Source of the DNA: JBAZKK01 sp964456925
GTDB taxonomy: Bacteria > Omnitrophota > Gorgyraeia > Gygaellales > Profunditerraquicolaceae
Direction: 5' to 3'
Length of the DNA stretch: 21,966 nucleotides
Assembly (NCBI GenBank): GCA_964456925.1
Contig: CAYWCX010000018.1
Location: 1-21,966 of the forward strand
Shown: positions 14,994-21,846 of the stretch, piece by piece
Layout: each line of letters begins with the position of its first letter
Position numbering within the stretch: the stretch's first letter is position 1
Notes under the pieces: generated by a model
What the model was told of the DNA's origin: nothing
Database searches by the model: none
Seen by the model: the letters and a program-made list of their open reading frames with translations, nothing else
Position numbers and translations under genes: made by a program

Positions 14994-15363
14994 TGGCTGC
15001 GCGGACTTCTTCAGGCAGGGCCTTGGGTTTTAAATCACTGCCCACGCAAGCCAGGATAGTCTTGGCAAGGCAGATGGTTTTACCTTCCTGATTTTTAATC
15101 TCGCAATCTAATTCTATCCTTACCTTTGAAACGCCGGCAAGGCGGGTATTTATCTCTAAAATATCGCCGTAATAAGCCGGTGTCTTATAATCTATCTCCT
15201 GGCGCGCTACGACAAAAACCGTGCCGTTGTCGGCAAATTCTTTAATGGATATCCCGCGCTGCTCAAAAAATTCCGTGCGCCCCTCCTCTAAATACCGCAG
15301 GTAATTTGCATAATACACCACGCCTCCGCAGTCTGTGTCATGATAATAGATACGCACCTTCAT
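14980..15363 (-). CDS. ybgC: YbgC-family hotdog acyl-CoA thioesterase
   Basis: 127 residues, the usual length. The hotdog fold of 4-hydroxybenzoyl-CoA thioesterases is recognised from the N-terminal signature RIYYHDTDCGGVVYYANYL (4-22), with the catalytic Asp at D11, followed by RYLEEGRTEFFEQRGISI and the strand VVARQEIDYKTPAYYGD. It hydrolyses acyl-CoA thioesters in the cytoplasm; in proteobacteria YbgC travels with the Tol-Pal envelope genes, but no tol gene is present here. It is the last gene of a GT2 / Minf_1886 / YjbQ / YbgC run, 3 bases after yjbQ. Its stop overlaps the 3' end of the convergent GH94 gene, so the two transcripts overlap tail to tail with no terminator between. Confidence 0.93.
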   Translation of the reverse strand: MKVRIYYHDTDCGGVVYYANYLRYLEEGRTEFFEQRGISIKEFADNGTVFVVARQEIDYKTPAYYGDILEINTRLAGVSKVRIELDCEIKNQEGKTICLAKTILACVGSDLKPKALPEEVRAAINPA

Positions 15364-15366
15364 CGT

Positions 15367-15783
15367 TTATTCTCCGATAATCTTGATAAGGACTCTTTTC
15401 CGGCGCTGGCCGTCAAACTCCCCGTAAAAAATCTGCTCCCAGGGCCCGAAGTCCAGCCTGCCCCTGGTTATCGCTACCACCACTTCCCTGCCCATTATCG
15501 TCCTTTTTAAATGCGCGTCGGCGTTATCTTCGCCGGTAAGATTATGGCGGTATTTATCCTTGCCGTAAGGCGCAAGTTTTTCCGTCCATTCCGCAAAATC
15601 CTGATGCAGACCCTCTTCGTCGTCGTTGATAAACACGCTGGAGGTAATATGCATCGCGTTCACCAGACACAACCCTTCTTTTACCCCGCTTTTGCCGACT
15701 GCCTCCTCCACCTGCGGGGTAATATTGAGGAACTCCTGGCGCTTTTTAGTATTAAACCAGAGGTAATGCGTGAAGGCCTTCAT
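15367..15783 (-). CDS. yjbQ: YjbQ / UPF0047 family (secondary thiamine-phosphate synthase type)
   Basis: 138 residues, full family length. The signature is complete: GLCLVNAMHITSSVFIND (37-54), HNLTGEDNADAHLKRTIMG (80-98), the RGRLDFGPWEQIFYGEFDG segment (107-125) and the RRKRVLIKIIGE tail. Conserved His and Asp residues form the presumed metal or substrate site. E. coli YjbQ was reported to have weak thiamine-phosphate synthase activity, which gives the family its name; the true role is unsettled. Its ATG overlaps the stop of the Minf_1886 gene (ATGA, 15780-15783), so translation is probably coupled. Confidence 0.95.
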   Translation of the reverse strand: MKAFTHYLWFNTKKRQEFLNITPQVEEAVGKSGVKEGLCLVNAMHITSSVFINDDEEGLHQDFAEWTEKLAPYGKDKYRHNLTGEDNADAHLKRTIMGREVVVAITRGRLDFGPWEQIFYGEFDGQRRKRVLIKIIGE

Positions 15784-16148
15784 GTTTTTTTAACCCCGAA
15801 GGCATTCAAGGCTTGCGCAAAATCATAGACATCCCTGAACTCCCCGCGGGAATCGCGCTCTGACTTTTTCATCAGGCCGGCGTCAATCATATTAAATACG
15901 ATTTCCCCGAAATCAGCGGTGTTCCTTACCCCCCAGTGCTCAAAAACGCTTGCAGTCATCGGGCCGTAATTATTAAGGCCTAAGTCGCGCGCCCCTTCCA
16001 GGAGTTCCCTGGCAGTTACGTGGTTAGCGCGCTTGAGCCTTTTCTGGGTAAACCAAAGCGCCTGCATCATAAACTCATAGGCATCCGCTTTATAACGGGG
16101 GTCGCGCTGGATAACCTCTTCTATTTTTTGATAAAACTCCGCGTCCAT
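15780..16148 (-). CDS. Minf_1886 family protein
   Basis: 122 residues. Recognised by the N-terminal RDPRYKADAYEFMMQALWFTQ segment, the HVTARELLEGARDLGLNNYGPMTASVFEHWGV core (43-74) and FGEIVFNMIDAGLMKKSE. The family is known mainly from Planctomycetes, Verrucomicrobia and related lineages and has no known function, so it is one of the better taxonomic hints in the window. It is probably a small helical cytoplasmic protein. It starts 3 bases after the glycosyltransferase stop and overlaps yjbQ by four bases, which places it firmly in that operon. Confidence 0.9.
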   Translation of the reverse strand: MDAEFYQKIEEVIQRDPRYKADAYEFMMQALWFTQKRLKRANHVTARELLEGARDLGLNNYGPMTASVFEHWGVRNTADFGEIVFNMIDAGLMKKSERDSRGEFRDVYDFAQALNAFGVKKT

Positions 16149-16151
16149 TTG

Positions 16152-17303
16152 TTATTCGCTCCCCTCCATAAATAAAAGGCTGATAAAAAAGGAGGAAAAA
16201 AATGTCTGTATCCCGATGATAAGCAGGGTCATTGCAAGGATTGATTCCCTGATGCGGTATAAGGCGCCGAAACTCCGGGAGAACCATTCGATAAATATCC
16301 AGATGTTTATCCCCAAACCTACTATGAAAAGCGCAAGACCCAACATTATGCCGCGCTCCAGGTTAAAATGGCGTTTAAAAAATAAGGTCAGGGCGTCATA
16401 TTTCAGCAACCCCTGCCGGATGGCATAGGTGTGGGCGTAGACCCCGATATTAAGCACCTGGTAGGATAATATACAGAGGGAGCCGGCAAAAATCATCACG
16501 TGGATATCCCAGTAACGGCCCAGGAACAACACCGGGCCTTTTAATAATACCAAAAGCATTATTATCCCCAACACAAATCCGGTCATCCCGGGGATAAAAT
16601 ACAGCCACACCGGGCAGTAAAAGAGCATAAAACGGATATGCCTCCAGGCGTCAAATAAAGGGTTAAGTTTGGATTTGCCCAGGCGCGGATGGTAACTTAC
16701 CGCTACTTCCTTTATCCTGAATTTGTTTTGCAGCGCTGCCACTGCCATCTCCGTAGCAAACTCCATCCCCTTAGTCCTGAGTTTCATTTTCTGGTATGCG
16801 CCGCGGGTAAAGGCGCGCATCCCGCAGTGGATATCGGATAAGCCGGTGCGGAAGAACAGCCGGCACATCCCCGAAAGCAGGGGGTTACCGATATAGCGGT
16901 GCGGCCAGGGCATCGCGCCTTTCTTAATCCGGCCCTTAAAGCGCGAACCGATTACAAAATCATAACCTTCTTTGAGCGCCTTAATAAATTCGGTGGTTTC
17001 GTAAAAATCGTAGGTATCGTCGCTGTCGCCGATGACGATGTATTCGCCCCGGGCGTCTTTGAGGCCGCGCAGGTACGCTGCCCCGTAACCGCGCTGACCT
17101 TCTTTGATAACCTTCACTCCCAGCGATGCCGCAATTTCCGCAGAGCGGTCACGGGAGCCGTTATCTACCATGATAATTTCGCCTCTTAAGCCCTCTTTGC
17201 GCAAAACCTCCTGGATTTTACGGATGCAGGCGCCGATGGTCTTTTCTTCGTCCAGGCAGGGCAGGACTACCGAAACCTCGCAATCATTATTTGTTTTATT
17301 CAT
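16152..17303 (-). CDS. Membrane family-2 glycosyltransferase (polyprenyl-phosphate type)
   Basis: 383 residues. Residues 8-225 are a GT-A catalytic domain of the dolichol-phosphate-mannose-synthase group: VSVVLPCLDEEKTIG (10-24), the MVDNGSRDRSAEIA loop (45-58), the DxD metal motif at 93-95 (GDSDDTYD), and IHCGMRAFTRGAYQKMKL followed by GMEFATEM. Residues 227-377 hold four membrane helices (about 227-254, 266-288, 316-338, 353-377). It probably transfers a sugar from a nucleotide donor to a lipid carrier at the cytoplasmic face of the inner membrane, for glycan or protein glycosylation. The acceptor and sugar are unknown. GAGGTAA lies seven bases before the ATG. It leads the operon that continues with Minf_1886, yjbQ and ybgC. 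Confidence 0.92.
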   Translation of the reverse strand: MNKTNNDCEVSVVLPCLDEEKTIGACIRKIQEVLRKEGLRGEIIMVDNGSRDRSAEIAASLGVKVIKEGQRGYGAAYLRGLKDARGEYIVIGDSDDTYDFYETTEFIKALKEGYDFVIGSRFKGRIKKGAMPWPHRYIGNPLLSGMCRLFFRTGLSDIHCGMRAFTRGAYQKMKLRTKGMEFATEMAVAALQNKFRIKEVAVSYHPRLGKSKLNPLFDAWRHIRFMLFYCPVWLYFIPGMTGFVLGIIMLLVLLKGPVLFLGRYWDIHVMIFAGSLCILSYQVLNIGVYAHTYAIRQGLLKYDALTLFFKRHFNLERGIMLGLALFIVGLGINIWIFIEWFSRSFGALYRIRESILAMTLLIIGIQTFFSSFFISLLFMEGSE

Positions 17304-17339
17304 AAAATTACCTCAATTTATTATTTTAACATTACTTAT

Positions 17340-17348
17340 ATGATACCA
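17340..17348 (-). promoter_or_regulatory. Probable extended -10 promoter of the GT2 operon
   Basis: The minus strand reads TGGTATCAT: a five-of-six match to TATAAT with a TGn extension. The -35 region 17 bases upstream (TTCAGG) is weak. Predicted start near 17333, 30 bases before the ATG. Confidence 0.4.
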
Positions 17349-17420
17349 TAAGCGGATGTTTTCCTGAATAAAAAATAAAACCGGTTATTTACAGCCGAAC
17401 TACACGATGCACGCCTTATA

Positions 17421-17891
17421 TTACCTCGATACCTCCAGTATCCTGTATTTTAAAACTCCGGCAGGGACTTTAATCTCGACTATCTCGCCCTTACCGTGCC
17501 CCAGGAGGCACTTGCCGACGGGGGAAGTAACCGAGATTTTACCTGCGCTATAATCCGCCTCCAGTTCCGAAACCAGGGTGTACTCCATCTCTTCGCCGCT
17601 GTCCAAATCCTCTAATTTCACCTTTGCGCCCAGCAGCGCTTCGTCGCTGGTGATATCTTCATTATCAATGATGCGCACCCGCGTAAGCTTATCCTCGAGT
17701 TCGGCAATCCTCTGTTCGTTTAAGGCCTGCGCTTCCTTAGCGGCGTCGTATTCGGCATTCTCGCTGATATCGCCCTGCGCCCGCGCTGACGCAAGCGCCT
17801 CGGATATTTTTCTGCGCTTGACATTACGCAGATGCTCTAATTCCCGGAATAACTTTTCGTAACCTTCCTGGGTGAGGTATATTTCCTCCAT
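17421..17891 (-). CDS. greA: Transcription elongation factor GreA
   Basis: 156 residues, standard length. Residues 1-75 are the N-terminal coiled coil that enters the RNA polymerase secondary channel; its tip carries the acidic pair D41 and E44 in the GDISENAEYDAAKEAQ loop, as in E. coli GreA, which coordinates the metal for transcript cleavage. Residues 82-156 are the FKBP-like C-terminal domain (SPVGKCLLGHGKGEIVEIKVP, then GVLKYRILEV). It rescues backtracked polymerase by stimulating cleavage of the RNA 3' end. It starts 9 bases after the M48 protease gene and is probably co-transcribed with it. Confidence 0.98.
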   Translation of the reverse strand: MEEIYLTQEGYEKLFRELEHLRNVKRRKISEALASARAQGDISENAEYDAAKEAQALNEQRIAELEDKLTRVRIIDNEDITSDEALLGAKVKLEDLDSGEEMEYTLVSELEADYSAGKISVTSPVGKCLLGHGKGEIVEIKVPAGVLKYRILEVSR

Positions 17892-17900
17892 ATCCTGCCC

Positions 17901-18665
17901 TTACTCCCTTTTAAGCTCCGGGATAAATTTCTTCAGCGCCGCGATGCGCTCGTCCACATAGGGATGGGTGCGGAAATAGCCTAAAACCTTCCAGTTCGGA
18001 CCTTCTTCTTTTTTAATCTTCTCCAGCGCCGAGATTGCGGCATAGGGGTCAGACCCCGAAAGGAAGGCATATTTTACGCCTAACCTGTCCGCCTCATATT
18101 CGTCCTTGCGGCTGTAACTTAAGGAGACGAGGTTGTAAACCGTATCCACTGCCTGTGCCGCATCCGCCGCACTGCCGGCATCGCCCCCCAGGCCCGCAAA
18201 AGCCGCGGTGAGGATTAACTGGTAGGTCATACCGGCCTGCATCTTTTTAACGATATGCCGCGCCGCGGTATGACCCACTTCATGCGCCACCACGTAAGCG
18301 AGCTCCTTGTCATTCAATACCTTCATCAGCCCTTCGTTGACATAAATGAAACCTCCCGGGATTGTCATGGCATTGAGTTCCTTGTCTTTGAGCACCGCAA
18401 AACGGTATTCAACGTCCTGGCGGTCAGAGGCTGCGGCAATGCGCTTTCCTATTGCCTTAAGCCGGTTCTGTAAGTTGATATTATCCGAAAGCGGATACTC
18501 CCTGAGTAACTGCGGGACTACCTTCTGGCCGATGGCGACCTCGGTGGAAGAATTAATAAGGATTAATTCGTTTCTTCCGGTAGCGGGGTTATAAATGGTA
18601 GCGCACCCTGCGAGAGAAACGGCCAAAAGCAGAATAAGAAAACCCCTGATAATAATTTTTACCAT
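17901..18665 (-). CDS. M48-family zinc metallopeptidase lipoprotein
   Basis: 254 residues. The N-terminus is a lipoprotein signal ending in the lipobox LAGC with C21 as lipidated residue, so the enzyme is anchored to a membrane on the periplasmic side. The M48 zinc site is complete: H128-E129-x2-H132 (HEVGH) and the third ligand E189 in SRKDEYEAD. MTIPGGFIYVNEGLM (100-114) is the usual segment before the active-site helix. It resembles the BepA and LoiP group of envelope quality-control proteases but is shorter, lacking the BepA TPR domain. Its start overlaps the preceding exported protein by seven bases, suggesting translational coupling and perhaps a shared envelope role; greA follows. Confidence 0.94.
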   Translation of the reverse strand: MVKIIIRGFLILLLAVSLAGCATIYNPATGRNELILINSSTEVAIGQKVVPQLLREYPLSDNINLQNRLKAIGKRIAAASDRQDVEYRFAVLKDKELNAMTIPGGFIYVNEGLMKVLNDKELAYVVAHEVGHTAARHIVKKMQAGMTYQLILTAAFAGLGGDAGSAADAAQAVDTVYNLVSLSYSRKDEYEADRLGVKYAFLSGSDPYAAISALEKIKKEEGPNWKVLGYFRTHPYVDERIAALKKFIPELKRE

Positions 18666-19015
18666 ACGAACCGGATTACCGTCTTATTACCCTGCGGATA
18701 GATGCTCAAAGCAAACATTACGGCGTTCTTTTTAAGCGAAGCGCTGTACGCGCCTTCCTGCATCCCGCCGATAATTACAAAGCCGTTAATTTTAAAGAAG
18801 CGTTCGTAGAATCCTGCTACCTCTTCCAGCGGCACCTCTGTCACATAACTTACTATCCGCGCTTGCGTTGCCCCTGAGGAAGCGATGTGCAGGGGCCTTG
18901 CGCCTTCCACGAGCGGTATATCAATGCCGCTAATCCTCACGGATTCCGCCGCAAACAAGGCCGCAGCAAAGAATAAAGATAACCCCGACAGAAAAAACAG
19001 AACCTTCGCCTTCAC
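18659..19015 (-). CDS. Small exported protein of unknown function
   Basis: 118 residues starting with GTG. Residues 1-23 form a signal peptide (KVLFFLSGLSLFFAAALFAA) with a likely cut before ESVR. The mature part has alternating strands and one helix (VTEVPLEEVAGFYERFFKINGF, then SLKKNAVMFALSIYPQG), a pattern of small periplasmic alpha/beta proteins. I recognise no family. The GTG start is supported by an AAGGAG site six bases upstream, at the right spacing, and by the signal peptide beginning there. Its last codons overlap the start of the M48 lipoprotease, so the two probably work in the same compartment. Confidence 0.8.
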   Translation of the reverse strand: MKAKVLFFLSGLSLFFAAALFAAESVRISGIDIPLVEGARPLHIASSGATQARIVSYVTEVPLEEVAGFYERFFKINGFVIIGGMQEGAYSASLKKNAVMFALSIYPQGNKTVIRFVW

Positions 19016-19081
19016 GGCTACTCCTTTTTATCTTTTTAGGCCTCGACGGTGCGGCCCATATGGTTGGCTGTTATCTAAAAA

Positions 19082-19924
19082 TTAAAATACAATGGTGGTA
19101 TCGCGGTGCCGGATGATGCGGTAGTCAAGATAGCTGCGTACGGCGTCCGAAAGGGCGAGTTTTTCCAGGTTCTTGCCTTTACGCACCAGGGCTTCATAAT
19201 CGTCCCGGTGCGAAACGTGTTCCACCTGCTGACTGATGATAGGGCCTTCGTCAAGCTGATCGGTGACAAAATGCGCGGTAGCCCCAATCACCTTGACCCC
19301 TTTATCGAGGGCCTGGCGGTAGGGGTCCGCGCCTTTAAAGGAAGGCAGGAAGCCGTGGTGGATGTTGATGATGTCGCGGCCGTATTGCTTTAAGAACTTC
19401 GCGGAAAACACCAGCATATAGCGGGCGAGCACCAGGAAATCCGAATTATCCTTAACCAGCGCTAATAACTCTTCTTCGCGGCGGTTGAGTTTATTGGCGG
19501 GAATGAAATAAAAGGGCACCTTGAACTGCTCTGCCAGCCCGCGGTGGCCTTCGTAATTGCTGACAACGAAAGGTATTTTTACGCGCAGTTCTCCGGAACG
19601 CCAGAGATACAGTAAATCAATCAGGCAGTGGTCGGGTTCGGAAACCAGTATCCCCATGCGCAGGATATCATTTTTATTATAGAGGTTCCATGCCCCGTCA
19701 AACTGCCGGGCAACGCTGGTAAAATCCTCGCGTAAAGAGGCCAGGTCATAGCGCTTCTCGTCCGCCCGGAACTCTACCCGCATAAAAAAATGCCCGCCCT
19801 CGGGGTCGGTGGTGTGCTGGTCGGCGGCGATGATATTCGCCCCGTGCTCAAGGATAAACTGCGATACCCTTGCCACGATACCCTTCTGGTCCCGGCACTG
19901 TAATAACAGGATAAAGTTCTGCAT
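19082..19924 (-). CDS. purU: Formyltetrahydrofolate deformylase PurU
   Basis: 280 residues, standard length. Residues 1-80 are an ACT-type regulatory domain (CRDQKGIVARVSQFILEHGANI, QHTTDPEGGHFFMRVEF). Residues 87-275 are the formyltransferase-fold hydrolase with catalytic N187 and H189 (IINIHHGFLPSFKGADPY) and D225 (TDQLDEGPII). It hydrolyses 10-formyltetrahydrofolate to formate and tetrahydrofolate, supplying formate for PurT-type purine synthesis and balancing one-carbon pools; the ACT domain answers to glycine and methionine in E. coli. No other purine gene is nearby. The ATG lies about six bases from one predicted transcription start and has no ribosome site. Confidence 0.97.
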   Translation of the reverse strand: MQNFILLLQCRDQKGIVARVSQFILEHGANIIAADQHTTDPEGGHFFMRVEFRADEKRYDLASLREDFTSVARQFDGAWNLYNKNDILRMGILVSEPDHCLIDLLYLWRSGELRVKIPFVVSNYEGHRGLAEQFKVPFYFIPANKLNRREEELLALVKDNSDFLVLARYMLVFSAKFLKQYGRDIINIHHGFLPSFKGADPYRQALDKGVKVIGATAHFVTDQLDEGPIISQQVEHVSHRDDYEALVRKGKNLEKLALSDAVRSYLDYRIIRHRDTTIVF

Positions 19925-19936
19925 CGCGCTGGTATT

Positions 19937-19965
19937 ATTATATCTCGATTAAAATATTATAGCAA
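19937..19965 (-). promoter_or_regulatory. purU: Promoter of purU (possibly two overlapping promoters)
   Basis: Proximal promoter: TTGCTA (19960-19965), 17-base spacer, TATAAT (19937-19942), predicted start near 19930, six bases before the ATG. A second perfect extended -10, TGCTATAAT, occupies 19956-19964 and would start near 19949; its -10 overlaps the proximal -35 box, so only one can be used at a time. Confidence 0.55.
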
Positions 19966-19975
19966 GATTTAGAAA

Positions 19976-20299
19976 CTAACCGCTCCTTGAGGTGATATAG
20001 ACGTATTTCAACGGCCCCGCGCCAATATTTTTGACATTATGACGGCACTTTGGCGGGACATAGACAAAGGTATTTCGCTGGGCGCTTATTCTTCTTTTAG
20101 CGCAATAAATAGCGGCCCTGCCTTTCAGGATAACCAGAACTTCTTCTTTCAGCCCGGTGTTGTGCTCGCCGACGGACTCGCCGGGCTTAAGCGCAACCAA
20201 CCCCGAGCGCAGTCCTTTTAATTTTCCGTGGCTGCCGAGCAGGCGCCTGAACCTGCCGTTGCCGCTTAAACTCCTGCGAAAGGGCCGGCGGTTATTCAT
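19976..20299 (-). CDS. Small cupin-domain protein
   Basis: 107 residues. Residues 30-105 form one cupin barrel: VALKPGESVGEHNTGLKEEVLVILKGRA (35-62) supplies H46 and the Glu pair E52/E53, and FVYVPPKCRHNVKN (78-91) supplies H87, a plausible metal-binding set. The N-terminal 29 residues are basic (RRPFRRSLSGNGRFRRL). Cupins of this size include sugar isomerases and ligand sensors, so the substrate is open. Its start overlaps by four bases the preceding gene for a membrane zinc-ribbon protein, so they are translationally coupled and probably act together. Confidence 0.85.
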   Translation of the reverse strand: MNNRRPFRRSLSGNGRFRRLLGSHGKLKGLRSGLVALKPGESVGEHNTGLKEEVLVILKGRAAIYCAKRRISAQRNTFVYVPPKCRHNVKNIGAGPLKYVYITSRSG

Positions 20300-20664
20300 C
20301 TGCTTCTCCCCCGGATTTTAATCCCCTGGGCGCGTAATGCGTCGGTCTTGGCCTTGGAGCATTCCATGCATAAAAATATTGGCGGGGCATCGCGCTTGTC
20401 GTAATTAGGCGCCTTAACCAGTCTCCAGAGAACTTCCTCCCTGCCGCAGCTGTCGCAGGTGCCTTTTTCCTTCAGGTGCCAGACTTCAATCGCGTGGCTG
20501 GTAAAAATAAACCTGTCCACCCAGAAAAATATCGCGCCTCCGATGAGGTTCGCCAGCACGGTGGACCAGATACCGACTCCCAGGCGCCTCACCACCAGCC
20601 ATAAAATCGGAGTGCTCAATTGCCACCGCACCAGGTAAAGTATGAACCTCCTCAGGTTTACCAT
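20296..20664 (-). CDS. Membrane protein with C-terminal zinc ribbon, unknown function
   Basis: 122 residues. Two probable membrane helices lie at about 15-28 and 32-54 (STPILWLVVRRLGVGIWSTV, then ANLIGGAIFFWVDRFIF). The soluble tail carries a zinc ribbon with ligands C70-x2-C73 and C99-x2-C102 (CDSCGREE; FLCMECSK). The hairpin weakly resembles half of a GtrA-type protein, but I would not assign that family. The tail is probably cytoplasmic. A clear AAGGAG ribosome site and its own promoter precede it, and the cupin gene overlaps its stop by four bases. Confidence 0.75.
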   Translation of the reverse strand: MVNLRRFILYLVRWQLSTPILWLVVRRLGVGIWSTVLANLIGGAIFFWVDRFIFTSHAIEVWHLKEKGTCDSCGREEVLWRLVKAPNYDKRDAPPIFLCMECSKAKTDALRAQGIKIRGRSR

Positions 20665-20712
20665 AAGCGAATCTCTCCTTGCCGGCCGAAATCTTTAAAA
20701 AATCCGGCTTAT

Positions 20713-20741
20713 ATTATACTACATTTACGGCTAAATTTTAA
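20713..20741 (-). promoter_or_regulatory. Promoter of the zinc-ribbon / cupin operon
   Basis: Minus-strand TTAAAA (20736-20741), 17-base spacer, TATAAT (20713-20718). Predicted start near 20706, giving a leader of about 42 bases with the AAGGAG ribosome site. Confidence 0.5.
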
Positions 20742-20806
20742 GAATCTTTAAAATGAGATACATAGAATATGAAATTATGCGTTACGCTTTAAGATGGGCT
20801 GATGTC

Positions 20807-21532
20807 TCAGGAAGGAACGATGCAGGCGGATAATTTAGCGTGGGTCTCGTCTCTCAAGCGGTCGAAATCTTCCGCGGCGAACGTCCCGGTATCAATCTCC
20901 GGCAGCACCTTTAAGGTGCAGGAGGCGATAGATTTAAATATCCAACTGCCGCGCGGGATAACCCCGCTGCTGCCTCCGATATAAACCGGCAGGATGGGCT
21001 TTTGTTCTTGAAGCGCGAGCTTAAAGGCTCCGTTTTTGAAATTACTGATGCGGCCGGTTTTGCTGCGGGTGCCTTCGGGGAAAAAAAGCACCGAAATACC
21101 TTTACGCAGCCACTCCCCCGCCACATCATAGGCGTCGCGGATGCTGGAAAGTTCCCGGCGCGCTAAAGGGATATGTTTGGCCAGCGACATACACCAGCCG
21201 AAAACCGGGATTTTAAAGAGGTTTTCTTTGGCTACCCACTTGAATTGCAGATGGGTCTTATAGAGTATTACGATATCGGCGAGGCTCTGGTGATTAGCGA
21301 CAATAACGTAGGTTTTGCGGGGGTCGATATGCTCAAGGCCGCTAATCTCCAGGTGCCAGAACGGGCTTAGCCCGATAATGGCATCCGCCCACCAGAAGCC
21401 TTGAGCATGTGCTAATTTTCTATTCTTATCAAAAGGCAGCAAAAACAGCATGATGAAGAAACTCACTACAAAAACCCCTGTCGTCGCCAGGGCTGCTACC
21501 ACCCAAATGAATATTGATGCTATCGCTTTCAT
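20807..21532 (-). CDS. plsC: 1-acyl-sn-glycerol-3-phosphate acyltransferase (PlsC family)
   Basis: 241 residues, normal for the family. One long membrane segment at 5-33 anchors it to the inner membrane. The acyltransferase motifs are intact: H81-x4-D86 (NHQSLADIV), the KENLFKIPVFGW segment (102-113), the phosphate-binding FFPEGTRS (150-157) and the LPVYIGGSSGVIPRGS segment (181-196). It adds the second acyl chain to lysophosphatidic acid, giving phosphatidic acid for phospholipids; related enzymes acylate other lipids, so the exact acceptor is likely rather than certain. It lies 38 bases downstream of a cold-shock gene on the same strand and could be transcribed from it, which would fit membrane adjustment in the cold, though that is inference. 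Confidence 0.93.
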   Translation of the reverse strand: MKAIASIFIWVVAALATTGVFVVSFFIMLFLLPFDKNRKLAHAQGFWWADAIIGLSPFWHLEISGLEHIDPRKTYVIVANHQSLADIVILYKTHLQFKWVAKENLFKIPVFGWCMSLAKHIPLARRELSSIRDAYDVAGEWLRKGISVLFFPEGTRSKTGRISNFKNGAFKLALQEQKPILPVYIGGSSGVIPRGSWIFKSIASCTLKVLPEIDTGTFAAEDFDRLRDETHAKLSACIVPS

Positions 21533-21570
21533 CGATATGCCTGTGTTCCTGGCGTTACCTTAAATGGGCT

Positions 21571-21777
21571 TTAGGCAGAAACCGGCTTAACGTTGACCGC
21601 GCGCGGGCCCTTAGGGGAATTCTCTACCTCAAATTCGACTGCCTGCTCTTCCTTCAGTGTATCAAAGGTGGCGCCGATAATGCTGGACTGGTGAAAGAAT
21701 ACCTCGCGGCCGTCGGTGTCGCTGATGAAACCGAAGCCTCTGTCACGGATGAGTTTTTTAATCTTTCCGGTGTGCAT
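21571..21777 (-). CDS. Cold-shock domain protein (CspA family), first of two
   Basis: 68 residues, one cold-shock domain. RNP1 is KKLIRDRGFGFISDTDGR (7-24) and RNP2 is VFFHQSS (26-32), the aromatic nucleic-acid-binding faces of the five-stranded barrel. It binds single-stranded RNA and DNA, melting RNA secondary structure. A strong ribosome site (AAGGAGGAACAG) precedes the ATG. The sequence differs from the neighbouring paralogue (NSPKGPRAVNVKPVSA against EKGPKGDQATKVVKL), so this is an old duplication. An intrinsic terminator lies between the two genes, so this one needs read-through or an unseen promoter. Confidence 0.95.
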   Translation of the reverse strand: MHTGKIKKLIRDRGFGFISDTDGREVFFHQSSIIGATFDTLKEEQAVEFEVENSPKGPRAVNVKPVSA

Positions 21778-21796
21778 CTGTTCCTCCTTGTGTTTT

Positions 21797-21830
21797 AAAA
21801 AACAAACCCGGCTCGCCTTATGGAGCCGGG
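21797..21830 (-). terminator. Intrinsic terminator between two cold-shock genes
   Basis: A perfect eight-base stem, CCCGGCTC (21807-21814) with GAGCCGGG (21823-21830), closes an eight-base loop. Minus-strand transcripts meet it right after the upstream cold-shock gene and then a T-rich run (TTTGTTTTTT, 21797-21806). A T-run on the other side (21837-21843) would also allow plus-strand function. Confidence 0.85.
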
Positions 21831-21846
21831 CTTGTATTTTTTTGGG

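Noticed and set aside
17370..17395. Terminator after greA (AAATAA/TTATTT around CCGGTT)
   Set aside because: The stem is only six A/T pairs and too weak to call.
19016..19081. Riboswitch or hairpin (GGCC...GGCC) before the small exported protein
   Set aside because: The region is only 66 bases, the pairing is four bases, and no known riboswitch core is visible.
19993..20001. A third ECF -10 word (CGTCTATAT on the minus strand)
   Set aside because: It is the codons of YVYI in the cupin gene; no GGTTAG word lies at the required distance and no start codon follows suitably.
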